35,211 nt of DNA. It comes from CAZTAK01 sp964611585. GTDB lineage: Bacteria > Pseudomonadota > Alphaproteobacteria > SHVP01. A program made the position numbers and the translations under genes. Positions 16,093 through 23,934 of the stretch are shown in pieces. The stretch is taken from positions 1 to 35,211 of the forward strand of contig CAZTAK010000025.1 in assembly GCA_964611585.1 (NCBI GenBank), read 5' to 3'. The notes beneath the pieces are model-generated. The model saw only the letters and a list, made by a program, of their open reading frames with translations, was not told the DNA's origin and ran no database searches. Numbering within the stretch: position 1 is the stretch's first letter; every line of letters begins with the position of its first letter.

Positions 16093-16761
16093 ATGGCTGC
16101 CTCCGACCCCTCTGGTTCCGACCCCTCTGGTTCCGCCCGCCTTCACCGCCGTTTCGTCGAGACCGCCGCGGGCCTGTCGCGGCCGCTCAAGGAGGCACTG
16201 GACCGTGCCGGGCCGCTTGGCCTACCCGACCGGAGCCAGGTCACGCCGGGGTATTTTCTCTCGCGCACGGTCGTCAACCAGCTTCTGTCGGCGCCGGCCG
16301 CGCGCAGCATCTGGCGCCGGGTCGAGGACCTGGCCCGGGAAACCGGTTGCGAGATTCCCGCCCTGTTTATCCGCGAACGCGAAACGCAGGTACGGGCCTG
16401 CGGCGTATCCGCCGCCAAATTCCAGGCGCTGCTGGCGTTGGCCGGAGCCGAGCGGGAAGGGGGCCTCGACGCCGCGTCGCTGAAGGCGATGGACGACTTG
16501 GCGCGGGCGCAACACTTGAGGGCCATTCGCGGGATCGGCCCGTGGTCGTGCGACATGGTGGCGCTATTCTATTGCCGCTCCCCCGACATCTGGCCCGAAG
16601 GCGACGCCGCCGTGCAACGCACCTTCAAGGGCCTGATCGGCCGCCGCCACCCGGCGCGCACCGCAGCACGCTTCGCCCCCCACCGCTCGACGCTCGCGCT
16701 CTACATGTGGCGGCTGGTGGCGCTGGAGCGCAGCGATTTGGCCCCGCCCGGCGGCGCTTGA
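16093..16761 (+). CDS. AlkA-like DNA-3-methyladenine glycosylase (HhH-GPD)
   Basis: A 222-residue HhH-GPD superfamily base-excision glycosylase that would remove alkylated bases from DNA. The helix-hairpin-helix is LRAIRGIGPWSCDMVALF (about 142-159). It is followed by the Gly/Pro segment with the catalytic Asp in WPEGDAAVQRTF. The N-terminal half holds FLSRTVVNQLLSAPAARSIWRRV, as in AlkA-like proteins. There is no FeS-cluster cysteine loop, so it is not an EndoIII/MutY type. The first 15 residues are a low-complexity duplication (SDPSGSDPSGS), so the real start may lie slightly downstream. Confidence 0.87.
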   Translation: MAASDPSGSDPSGSARLHRRFVETAAGLSRPLKEALDRAGPLGLPDRSQVTPGYFLSRTVVNQLLSAPAARSIWRRVEDLARETGCEIPALFIRERETQVRACGVSAAKFQALLALAGAEREGGLDAASLKAMDDLARAQHLRAIRGIGPWSCDMVALFYCRSPDIWPEGDAAVQRTFKGLIGRRHPARTAARFAPHRSTLALYMWRLVALERSDLAPPGGA

Positions 16762-16798
16762 CGCACTCCAACGCTTGCGGCACAAGGGGCGCCGCGGT

Positions 16799-16874
16799 GG
16801 CGGGTGTAGCTCAGTGGTAGAGCGCCAGATTGTGGATCTGGATGTCGGGGGTTCAATTCCCCTCACTCGCCCCA
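16799..16874 (+). tRNA. tRNA-His (GTG)
   Basis: A complete cloverleaf. The anticodon stem is CCAGA/TCTGG around the loop TTGTGGA, with anticodon GTG at 16832-16834. The acceptor stem has the extra G-1 characteristic of tRNA-His (16799) pairing with C73 (16871). The T arm is GGGGG-TTCAATT-CCCCT, and the D arm contains GCTCAGTGGTAGAGC. The CCA end is encoded (16872-16874). Confidence 0.97.
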
Positions 16875-18433
16875 ATTTTTCAAGGGGTTAGCGCCGCGCT
16901 CCTGAACGGGCGTTCGACTTGGGCACCCCGGGCACCCCGCGGGCACCGCGCGCGTTCGTTCCGGGATGATTTACGCACAGGCGCGCGCGTGGATTCGGAC
17001 ATGTGGCCGCAGAATGCCCGCCGATCTCACCTGTCGTCGCGGACGCAACGGGCGTAGTTCTGAATCCTGACCTGGTCCTGTTGCCCGCCGAGCGAGGTGT
17101 ATTGCGACGGATCGCCGGTCTTGGGGTCGGCACGCTGGGCGCCGGCGCCGTGCACGTCGACGCCATCCACCGAGATGCATTTGCCGAAACAGACGTAGGC
17201 GGCCATGCGGATGTTGTCGCCATGGGTGGTCGAGGACCAGAACCAGCCGTCCTTGTCGCGTAGCGCCAGAAAGCGGGTGTCCAGGGCCGGATCGGCGTCG
17301 CGGTAATCGACGATGCCTTGCAGTTCCTTGACGTTGGGCAGGCGCCAGTCGTCGCGGCCCGAAAGAACGAGATTCTCGCAACTGGCCAGAGCCCCCTTCC
17401 AATCGCGCGCCCGGCCATCGTCGATCTGCTGCCACATCAATCCGGTGGCGCGGTCGCTGACCGTGCCGTCGCCATTGTCCCGGAATTCGTTGGCGCCGTA
17501 TTGCGCGCCCCTGACGCAGCGATAGAACATGGTATTGCCGCGCGTCGGTGCCTGTTTGATGTGGCCGTCAAGGTAGTTGAAGAAAAAGGCGGCTTCGACG
17601 CCGGGCCGGTCCCAATGCTGGCCGGCATAGAGGGTGCCGGACCAGGTCTGGCCCATCATCTCGACCCTGTGGGTAGCGAAGCGATCACCTTCCAGGATCT
17701 CCTCTCCGGGAATCTCCAGATCGAAATATTGGCTGTCGATGAAGAAACGCCGGCCCTGCGAGCCGCGGAAATCGGCGATCGAGAAAAGCTCCTTCAGGTT
17801 GGGCAGGCGCCAATCCCGTTTCCCGCCGAGCGTCAGTCTCTCACAGGCCCTTTTGGCGTCGTAGAATGACAGCCGCTAGGCGTTATGGGCCTTCTGCCAC
17901 GTGAGTCCGGTGAGGGAGTCGCCGATTGTGCCGTCGCCATTGATCGTGAACGCCGCGGGCGGGCTGATGTAATGGGCGTCCTGGCCGAAAAAAGGCTGCC
18001 CCTGCGGCGGACAATCGATGACTTGGGTGTCGTTGAAACATGTGACTTGGCCGGTGTCGGAAAGCCTGTTGAACAGCGTCTTGGCACCCGCATAGGGGGG
18101 ATTGGGATCGTAGCCGAAACGGGACATCCCGCCGCCCTGGCCGCCGCCCGGGCCGCCGCCCGCTTCGCTACCTGCGGGGAGTTGCCCGGGGCGGCCGGCC
18201 TCGCGCTGACCCGGCTGAGGGGCACCCGGCGGCCGCGGGTGCGGCCGGCGCTGAAGCAGCTGGAATGCTTCCGCCTGGGGTTGATCCCCCTGTTGCCATT
18301 GGCTCTGCTCCGATGCGGGCACGCAGAGGTGCGACGCTTGAATCGCTTCGCAGGTTCCTGGGAAAAGACCCCTGGAGTCCACGGCCGAACAGGTGGCGCC
18401 GGGCTGGCTCCCTTGGCAGGCGAGGAAGGCTTC

Positions 18434-18641
18434 CTGCGGCGGAGCGCTCCGGGTTCCCTGCGGCGGAGCGCTCCGGGTTCCCTGCGNNNNNNNNNNNNNN
18501 NNNNNNNNNNNNNNNNNNNNNNNNNNNNNNNNNNNNNNNNNNNNNNNNNNNNNNNNNNNNNNNNNNNNNNNNNNNNNNNNNNNNNNTCCTGCGGCGGAGC
18601 GCTCCGGGTTCCCTGCGGCGGAGCGCTCCGGGTTCCCTGCG
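18434..18641. repeat. 24-bp tandem array flanking the assembly gap
   Basis: Units of CTGCGGCGGAGCGCTCCGGG plus TTCC repeat at least twice on each side of the N run and almost identically. The period of 24 bp keeps the frame of the DUF1566 gene, which reads it as QGTRSAPP octapeptides on the minus strand. The array is the likely cause of the gap; its true copy number is unknown. Confidence 0.9.
18487..18586. other. assembly gap (100 N)
   Basis: Exactly 100 N, the conventional placeholder for a scaffold gap of unknown size, inside the 24-bp tandem array. Confidence 0.98.
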
Positions 18642-18932
18642 CCGAGGCGCCCGGCTGCTGCGCCTAGGCGCAGGGCGAGAGTATTGCTACCAGTGCCGGA
18701 ACAACGATTCCCGCGAGTAATATCCTCAACGTCATCATGGAGGGAACCCTACCGGCCTCGCGGGCGCTATGGTAGGGGGGCATGACCGCTCGACCTACCG
18801 CCCTCGTCCTGATCCTGGCCCCGGCCCGGCGCGACCGCGCTCCCGCCGCCGTCGTCCGCGCCTTATTTATGACCGGCGGGCGCACATCTTGAGCGTACGC
18901 TGGCGACCCGTACTCAACAAAAGGAGACCGAT

Positions 18933-19634
18933 GTGCCCACATTCCTCGTCACCGGCGCCAACCGCGGGTTGGGGCTTGAGTTCGTGCGCCAGTACGCGGC
19001 CGACGGCTGGACCGTCATCGCCTGTTGCCGCACGCCCGACGCAGCGCCGGAACTCAAGACCCTCGCCGACAACGCGGATGGCCGCATCGCCATCGAAGCG
19101 CTTGACGTGCGCGACAATGGCGCCATCGAAGCCTGCGCCGAGCGCCAGAAGCACGCCTCCATCGACGTTCTCCTCAACAATGCCGGCATCATCGGCCCGC
19201 GCGGCGGCACCGGTCAGAGTTTCAGCGACATGGACTATGACGCCTGGTCCGACGTTCTCAGGACCAACGCCATGGCGCCAATGAAAATGTGCCAGTCCTT
19301 CGTCGAGCAAGTGGCCCGCAGCGAACAGAAAAAGATAGCGTCGATCTCGAGCACCATCGGCTCGAACAGCGAAACCCACGGGCGCGCCTACACCTATGCC
19401 TCGAGCAAGGCCGCGCTCAACATGGTGATGACGACCATGGCCAAGGACATGGCCGGACTCGGGATTGCCGTCGGCGTTTACTGCCCCGGGCACGTCAAGA
19501 CCGACATGGGCGAAGCCGATGCCGACGTCGAGATTCCGGACAGCATCGCCGGTGTCAGGCAACGGATCGCCGAATTGACCCTCGCACGGACGGGAACCTT
19601 CCATCGTTACAACGGTGACGCCATCGCCTGGTAA
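18933..19634 (+). CDS. SDR family oxidoreductase (C-factor-like)
   Basis: A 233-residue classical short-chain dehydrogenase. The Rossmann motif TGANRGLG (7-14) is followed by DVRD, the NNAG motif (VLLNNAGIIGPRGG), the active-site Ser in SISSTIGS and the YxxxK pair in YTYASSKAALN, then CPGHVKTDM. The group includes the CsgA/C-factor-like SDRs; the substrate is unknown. The start is GTG at 18933, preceded by AAAGGAG at good spacing. An ATG two bases earlier is in a different frame and gives no related protein. Confidence 0.92.
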   Translation: MPTFLVTGANRGLGLEFVRQYAADGWTVIACCRTPDAAPELKTLADNADGRIAIEALDVRDNGAIEACAERQKHASIDVLLNNAGIIGPRGGTGQSFSDMDYDAWSDVLRTNAMAPMKMCQSFVEQVARSEQKKIASISSTIGSNSETHGRAYTYASSKAALNMVMTTMAKDMAGLGIAVGVYCPGHVKTDMGEADADVEIPDSIAGVRQRIAELTLARTGTFHRYNGDAIAW

Positions 19635-20034
19635 GGATTCATCCCTATTCGTCGATCGTCACGCCAGTGCGTTGATGCAACTGCCTAAAACGGTCGGCGC
19701 CGGCCCAAAAGACCATTGCGGTTTCCCATGACCCGCGGCGGCAGACCTGATAGGATTGCCACGCGTCTGTGAGGGACATCGCCATGCGGTGGGGCCACGC
19801 GATTGGGCCACAAATCCAGGCGGGGAATAACGGCCGGGGCGCTAGCGCTGGCCGCCGGTTGGGGATGCCGGGACGCGGCGCGAGTTGCCGCGCACGAACA
19901 CCCCGTCGAAGCGAATGCCGAGGTTTCTCACTCTGCGATGCGGGACGGCGTGTACGCGATCGAGCGTGTACGCCATCGGTCGGGTATGCGGCAGCGTCCC
20001 GCCCATCGACTACAGAGCCGGGAGACCCGGAACG
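19635..20034. other. intergenic region with one weak small frame
   Basis: No well-supported gene in 400 bases. A 46-codon minus-strand frame (19645-19785, starting MAMSLTDAWQSY and ending TGVTIDE) has a natural-looking composition with several Trp and aromatic residues, but no ribosome-binding site or known motif. Longer open frames on both strands lack any family signature. Confidence 0.35.
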
Positions 20035-20373
20035 ATGAAACTGAAAAACGTTCTTTTCGCACCGCTGTTCGCGGCGATCCTGTTTGCCAGTCCCTGGGTC
20101 CAGGCGCAGACCGGCCGCGATTTTTCCCATGACCACATGTGGGGCGGCGGCTGGGGCTGGGGCGGCATGATTCTCGGCCCGCTGTTCATGATTGTTTTTC
20201 TCGCCGTCCTGGTCGGCGTTATCGTGCTGGTTGTCCGCTGGCTCGGGGGCGCCGCGCCCGCGGCTCAAGTTCGCGGCCCCAGAACGGCGCTCGATATTCT
20301 CGATGACCGGTTTGCGCGCGGCGAGATCGACAAGGACGAGTACGAGGACCGCAGGCGCACCCTATCTTCGTAG
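20035..20373 (+). CDS. SHOCT domain membrane protein
   Basis: A 112-residue protein with a signal peptide (MKLKNVLFAP to PWVQAQ), a His/Gly/Trp-rich segment (HDHMWGGGWGWGG), one transmembrane helix (about 45-68, LFMIVFLAVLVGVIVLVVRWL) and a C-terminal SHOCT domain (LDILDDRFARGEIDKDEYEDRRRTL). SHOCT modules mediate oligomerisation in small envelope proteins. The start is the ATG at 20035, where the signal begins, with GGGAGA upstream. Confidence 0.87.
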   Translation: MKLKNVLFAPLFAAILFASPWVQAQTGRDFSHDHMWGGGWGWGGMILGPLFMIVFLAVLVGVIVLVVRWLGGAAPAAQVRGPRTALDILDDRFARGEIDKDEYEDRRRTLSS

Positions 20374-20473
20374 CCAAAGACGGAATTGCCCGCGGTCGCA
20401 TTCAGACTTGCCGACTTGCTTTTCCCGAGCAGCGGCGGCGGCAAGGCAAACACAGCAGACTGAGACGGTACGG

Positions 20474-20923
20474 ATGGAAGCGGCCAAGATAGCAAAACTG
20501 GATGATCCCGAGGCGCTGCGCAGCCTCATGGTCAACGCGCGCCGTCTCGAGCGCGAGGACATCTACTGGCTCGCGTTCCGGCAGCTTTGCTCTCTCGAGG
20601 GGATGCATTTCGAAGATGCAATGGAGCGGGATTTCTACGACGTGCTCAACGCCTACGAAGAACTTCTGACCGAGAAGAATGGACGTACGACCCGGGCAAG
20701 CCGGACGCGTCAGAAGCTAAAGAAAAAAGGCGTTCAACAGTGCCTTGTCGATTGGGCGATGGGTCCGCCAACGGACGAATTCACGTTGCTGCGCGAAAAG
20801 GGTATGGCGGAACTCACTGCAGAATACCTTGTCGTCAAGTACGAGGATCGCTTCCCGCCGGAGGCGGTGGAGGCAGCACGGGAACGGCTGTCCGAAACCC
20901 CGCCGGTCGAGATGGAAACGTAG
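20474..20923 (+). CDS. conserved-looking protein of unknown function
   Basis: A 149-residue soluble protein with no signal peptide or membrane segment. The N-terminal half is helical and charged (IAKLDDPEALRSLMVNARRLEREDIYWLAFRQLC), then DFYDVLNAYEELLTEKNG, a basic patch (RASRTRQKLKKKG), and a second helical half with MGPPTDEFTLLREKGMAELTAEYLVVKYEDRFP. I do not recognise the family. The start at 20474 precedes MEAAKIAKL and has only a weak ribosome-binding site. Regular codon use, and the frame being open only over this protein-like stretch, argue for a real gene. Confidence 0.72.
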   Translation: MEAAKIAKLDDPEALRSLMVNARRLEREDIYWLAFRQLCSLEGMHFEDAMERDFYDVLNAYEELLTEKNGRTTRASRTRQKLKKKGVQQCLVDWAMGPPTDEFTLLREKGMAELTAEYLVVKYEDRFPPEAVEAARERLSETPPVEMET

Positions 20924-21055
20924 GCCGCATCAGCGCCCCGGCTGTTGCCGACTGAACCGCGCGAGCGATGGCTGGGGCGGTTCCCCGGTCCCTTCGCCTC
21001 AGACAGGCCCTGGTACACCCGGTATAATGACGCGAAGCAAACAGGGGGCGGCCCC

Positions 21056-21427
21056 ATGAGAATGCTGTTTCTATCGTTGCTGGTGGCTCTGGGCGTATCG
21101 ACGGCGCCGCGAGCCGCAATGGCTTTCTTTTTTGACGGCTACAAACTGTGTGACTGGTGCAATGTCGCGGATGAAGGTTCGAACAAAAGTATGTGCACGG
21201 GGTTCATTGGCGGCGTTGTCGACGGCCAAAGCAATCTGCGCGACCTTTCTGGCGTCGATTATGTCCAAATTGGCGAGCTCAAATATTGCCGGCCAGGTTC
21301 CGTGACGATGAACCAGATCGCGAATATCGTTCTGAAATATCTTATCGACACCCCCGAGAAGCGGCATTTTTCCGCCGCCGGATTGATATTTTTCGCCATG
21401 GTGCGGGCGTTCCCGTGTCCGGAGTGA
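21056..21427 (+). CDS. orphan Rap1a/Tai family protein
   Basis: A 123-residue exported protein with a signal peptide (MRMLFLSLLVALGV to RAAMA). The mature part follows the Rap1a/Tai pattern: GYKLCDWCN, a second Cys before GFIGGVVDGQSN, KYCRPGSVTMNQIANIVLKYLIDTPEKRHFSAAGLIFFAMVRAFPCPE. Members of this family include periplasmic immunity proteins that bind type VI amidase effectors of the Ssp/Tae4 type. No effector or T6SS gene is adjacent, so immunity is not implied here. A TATAAT at 21023-21028 sits about 28 bases before the start, without a clear -35 element. Confidence 0.82.
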   Translation: MRMLFLSLLVALGVSTAPRAAMAFFFDGYKLCDWCNVADEGSNKSMCTGFIGGVVDGQSNLRDLSGVDYVQIGELKYCRPGSVTMNQIANIVLKYLIDTPEKRHFSAAGLIFFAMVRAFPCPE

Positions 21428-21579
21428 TCGGGACGACCATCCATCGGTTCGCACCGCGTTGGCCTCCGGGTTGCGACCGGGCGCTGCAATTCGTGCCCCC
21501 GCCCACGACGAATTGAAACTCAGTCCCATCATCAAGAATTAGTTTTTGGGAACGCTGTTTGGTAAAGGAGCAGGAAATA

Positions 21580-21711
21580 ATGACGATTGCCGCCAAGCAA
21601 ACCCTAAGAGCTTTTCCCGTTCGTATTCGCTCACGCGAAAAGCTCTGTCCCTTTGACATAGAACGCAAATCGTCGTCGCCGGCGATTCCGCCGGCTCGGG
21701 ATTTGCGCTAG
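21580..21711 (+). CDS. 43-codon leader frame running through repeat copy 4
   Basis: An ATG preceded by AAAGGAGCAGG opens a frame MTIAAKQT that enters repeat copy 4 at 21607 and reads right through it. It ends at the repeat's own TAG (21709-21711), three bases before the nnrS ATG. The first eight codons lie outside the repeat. It may be the original start region of nnrS, cut off by repeat insertion, or a leader that couples translation to nnrS. The peptide itself is probably not functional. Confidence 0.45.
   Translation: MTIAAKQTLRAFPVRIRSREKLCPFDIERKSSSPAIPPARDLR
21607..21710 (-). repeat. 104-bp two-hairpin repeat, copy 4
   Basis: Reverse-oriented copy of the element at 3-106. It occupies the space directly before nnrS; its CTAG edge lies three to four bases from the nnrS start codon, so it makes up the normal ribosome-binding region of that gene. 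Confidence 0.9.
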
Positions 21712-21714
21712 CCC

Positions 21715-22926
21715 ATGACCAAGCCCGATCACATCCCGATCCCGCGCTACCGGGCTTCGTCGGGACCGGCGGTTCTCGCCCATGGGTTCCGGCCCTTCTT
21801 TTTGCTGGCGAGCCTTTGGGCCGCCGCCGCGCTGGCCCTTTCCTTCCCGATGATACAGGGCCGGATCGAACTGCCGACGGCCTTCGGAGCCGTCTCCTGG
21901 CATTACCACGAGTTGCTGTTCGGGTTCGTCGCCGCCGCGATGACCGGTTTCCTGCTGACGGCAATCCCGAACTGGACCGGCCGCATGCCGCTTCAGGGCC
22001 TGCCGCTCCTGGGGCTTGTGATTCTGTGGCTGGCCGGGCGGGCCGCCGTCGCGGTCTCCGGTCTGATCGGCGAATGGCCGGCGGCCCTGATCGACCTTTC
22101 GTTTCTGTTCACGGTGGCCGCGGTGACGCTGCGCGAGATCGTCTCCGGGCGCAATTGGCGCAACCTGCCGGTGGTTCTGGCGATCACCCTCTTTCTTACG
22201 GCCAATGCCTTGACCCACGCCGAGGCCGCGGGCCTTTTTGAAATGGAGGGGTTGGCGCGGCGCTTTGCCATCGGCGTCGTGATTATGATGATTGCCTTAA
22301 TCGGCGGCCGCGTCATCCCGAGTTTCACTCGCAACTGGCTGGCTAAACGCGGCGACCAACAACTACCGAAGGCGTTCGGGCGCTTCGACCGGTTGACGCT
22401 GGTGGCAACGTTGATCGCTTTGGTCGTCTGGGCCGTCGCACCGGATAACATTCTCTCCGGCGGACTTAACGCAGTCGCGGCCGCGCTCAACCTCTATCGC
22501 CTGGCGCGCTGGCAGGGTCAGGCAACCTTTTCCGAACCCCTAGTCTGGGTTCTTCACGTCGCCTATCTCTGGATTCCGATTGGCCTTGGCTTGCTGGCGC
22601 TGAGCTATTGGTGGGACGCGGTCTCATCGACGGATGCCTTGCATGCGCTGACCGCCGGCGCCGCCGGCACGATGACCCTTGCGGTGATGAGCCGCGCGAC
22701 GCTCGGACACACGGCGCGCGCGCTTCGTGCCGGCGTCGGCCTGAGCGCCGCCTATGTTCTCGTGACGCTGGCGGCGCTCGTGCGCATCGGATCATCCCTG
22801 TCGGGCGAATTCTATTTGCCGGCTCTGACGGTTGCCGCCGTCGCATGGATCACGGCGTTCGTTCTGTTCCTCTGCATTTGCGGCCCCATGCTCGTCACCC
22901 GCCGCCCGGATCGCGGCGAGGAGTAG
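21715..22926 (+). CDS. nnrS: NnrS family membrane protein
   Basis: A 403-residue polytopic inner-membrane protein with about twelve hydrophobic segments. NnrS is a haem- and copper-containing protein linked to nitric-oxide stress and denitrification. Conserved segments seen: HGFRPFFLLASLWA near the N-terminus, WHYHELLFGFVAAAMTGFLLTAIPNWTGR (His residues as metal or haem ligands), GGRVIPSFTRNWL and HALTAGAAGTMTLAVMSRATLGHTAR. The usual HEMLFG reads HELLFG here. No clear ribosome-binding site precedes the ATG because repeat copy 4 abuts it. No nor or nir genes are in the window. Confidence 0.92.
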   Translation: MTKPDHIPIPRYRASSGPAVLAHGFRPFFLLASLWAAAALALSFPMIQGRIELPTAFGAVSWHYHELLFGFVAAAMTGFLLTAIPNWTGRMPLQGLPLLGLVILWLAGRAAVAVSGLIGEWPAALIDLSFLFTVAAVTLREIVSGRNWRNLPVVLAITLFLTANALTHAEAAGLFEMEGLARRFAIGVVIMMIALIGGRVIPSFTRNWLAKRGDQQLPKAFGRFDRLTLVATLIALVVWAVAPDNILSGGLNAVAAALNLYRLARWQGQATFSEPLVWVLHVAYLWIPIGLGLLALSYWWDAVSSTDALHALTAGAAGTMTLAVMSRATLGHTARALRAGVGLSAAYVLVTLAALVRIGSSLSGEFYLPALTVAAVAWITAFVLFLCICGPMLVTRRPDRGEE

Positions 22927-23001
22927 ACGCAATCGCGGGTCTCAAACCGGTGTCGCGCGGCCCGCACTCTCCGGCGACCCGCAGTGCCAATCGGCCCGGG
23001 G

Positions 23002-23727
23002 TTAACTGATCTGCGGGGCGGGGACGCCGGGCGTTACGGCGGGCTGGTCTGAACCCGACAGCAGCGACCGGCCGACCGGCACCAATCCGGCAAGCATGAG
23101 GACCGCGCCGGCGAGCATCAGATTGTCGAGATCCATGAACACCAGGATCATGAGGTTTCCGAGGAACAGCGAGACCGCAGACCATCTGGGAACGACACGG
23201 GCCCTGAACAATCCGACCGCCGACACCATGAACCCAAGCAGGCTGAGGGCCGACAGGTAAGTGCTCAGGGCGAGGGGACCCTGCATTTCCGTGAGTACCC
23301 TAAGGGCCGCAACGGCCGAGTCCGTCTGATCGGAGGGCAGGTTTCCGAGTGCTGCGAACGACAGCCAGGCCGCGAATACGCCGCCAAGAAACACCGCGCC
23401 GGTAACGGTGAACGCCGACCCGATCAACGCATACCAGGGCGCTCGCTCGAACAGAAAATAACCGATCGTCAGCGAAGCCGCGATCATCATCGGCACGGAG
23501 AGATAGGCGATGAGGTGGGGCCACACGTACGTCCTGCCGGCCTCATCTCCCATGAAGTTAGCGATCGTTTGCTCGATCGGCAGTTGGACATATCTCAGGC
23601 TGATTTCAAAAAACTCGCCCACGCTCGTGTAGTGCAGGGCGAAGGCCACAATGAGCATCAAGGAGAACAAAACGACAGAGGCAGCCCCTGCGACCCTCAA
23701 TGCGCTCTTGGCGCCGTCATGCGTCAT
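23002..23727 (-). CDS. DUF4386-like membrane protein
   Basis: A 241-residue integral-membrane protein with about six hydrophobic segments. The sequence order (an initial TM helix, an extracytoplasmic stretch with YVQLPIEQTIANFMGDEAG, then paired helices and LSTYLSALSLLGFMVSAVGLFRARVVPRWSAVSLFLGN) resembles DUF4386 proteins, whose function is unknown. GGAGTT precedes the start. It is divergent from the TetR gene, and the shared 207-bp spacer holds a strong palindrome, so it is the probable TetR target. Confidence 0.75.
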   Translation of the reverse strand: MTHDGAKSALRVAGAASVVLFSLMLIVAFALHYTSVGEFFEISLRYVQLPIEQTIANFMGDEAGRTYVWPHLIAYLSVPMMIAASLTIGYFLFERAPWYALIGSAFTVTGAVFLGGVFAAWLSFAALGNLPSDQTDSAVAALRVLTEMQGPLALSTYLSALSLLGFMVSAVGLFRARVVPRWSAVSLFLGNLMILVFMDLDNLMLAGAVLMLAGLVPVGRSLLSGSDQPAVTPGVPAPQIS

Positions 23728-23788
23728 GGTTCAACTCCGTCCCGTTCAACGCCGCGCGCCCTTGGTGCCGGGCGGCTACTCCAGTTTA

Positions 23789-23811
23789 TTCAGCCTCCTT
23801 TGGAGACTGAA
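23789..23811. promoter_or_regulatory. candidate TetR operator palindrome
   Basis: Two 10-base arms, TTCAGCCTCC and GGAGACTGAA, are separated by TTT and pair at nine of ten positions. It lies between the divergent DUF4386 and TetR genes and overlaps the likely -35 element of the TetR promoter. Position, symmetry and length fit an autoregulatory TetR-family site. Confidence 0.65.
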
Positions 23812-23827
23812 CTATGTGTTCTATACT
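23800..23827 (+). promoter_or_regulatory. candidate sigma-70 promoter of the TetR gene
   Basis: TTGGAG (23800-23805) and TATACT (23822-23827) are separated by 16 bases, a reasonable match to TTGACA/TATAAT. The -35 part lies inside the palindrome at 23789-23811, consistent with repression. It predicts a leader of about 100 bases before the TetR ATG. Confidence 0.5.
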
Positions 23828-23934
23828 GGACATGGTGTTCAGGTATTGCAGGACTAAGTTGGCGCGGATGTTCAGTAACGAACGATCTCGTGGAAATAGT
23901 CCGGCTGCGCGCAAAGCGGCCGGCGGGCGTTTCA

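Larger units (their letters stand above)
17027..18738 (-). pseudogene. secreted DUF1566 (Lcl_C) protein interrupted by two in-frame TAGs
   Basis: One frame across this interval reads as a single secreted protein. A signal peptide starts at 18738 (MMTLRILLAG to SPCA). Then come TAG (18664-18666), AQQPGASA, an octapeptide array QGTRSAPP across the N gap, a Cys-rich segment (LACQGSQPGATCSAV), a Gln/Pro/Gly linker and a first DUF1566 domain. That domain is cut in the middle by a second TAG (17876-17878): GLTWQKAHNA-stop-RLSFYDAKRACERL, then GKRDWRLPNLKEL. A second intact DUF1566 domain follows (TGLMWQQI, DDWRLPNVKEL, WSSTTHGDNI), ending in TGA. No frameshift is needed. DUF1566 domains occur in surface or secreted proteins of unknown role. 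The stretches without stops are 17027-17875 and 17879-18486. Recent pseudogene, sequence error and TAG readthrough all fit. Confidence 0.82.

Noticed and set aside
17876..17878. Pyrrolysine or selenocysteine insertion at the in-frame TAGs
   Set aside because: No pyl genes or insertion structure in the window, TAG is a normal stop for many genes here, and glutamine restores the expected sequence.
18931..18935. Overlapping ATGTG starts at 18931 and also at 30007
   Set aside because: In both SDR genes only GTG is in the correct frame; two cases are not enough to suggest a mechanism.
21023..21028. Perfect TATAAT before the Rap1a/Tai gene
   Set aside because: No -35 element at 16-18 bases, so not annotated as a promoter.
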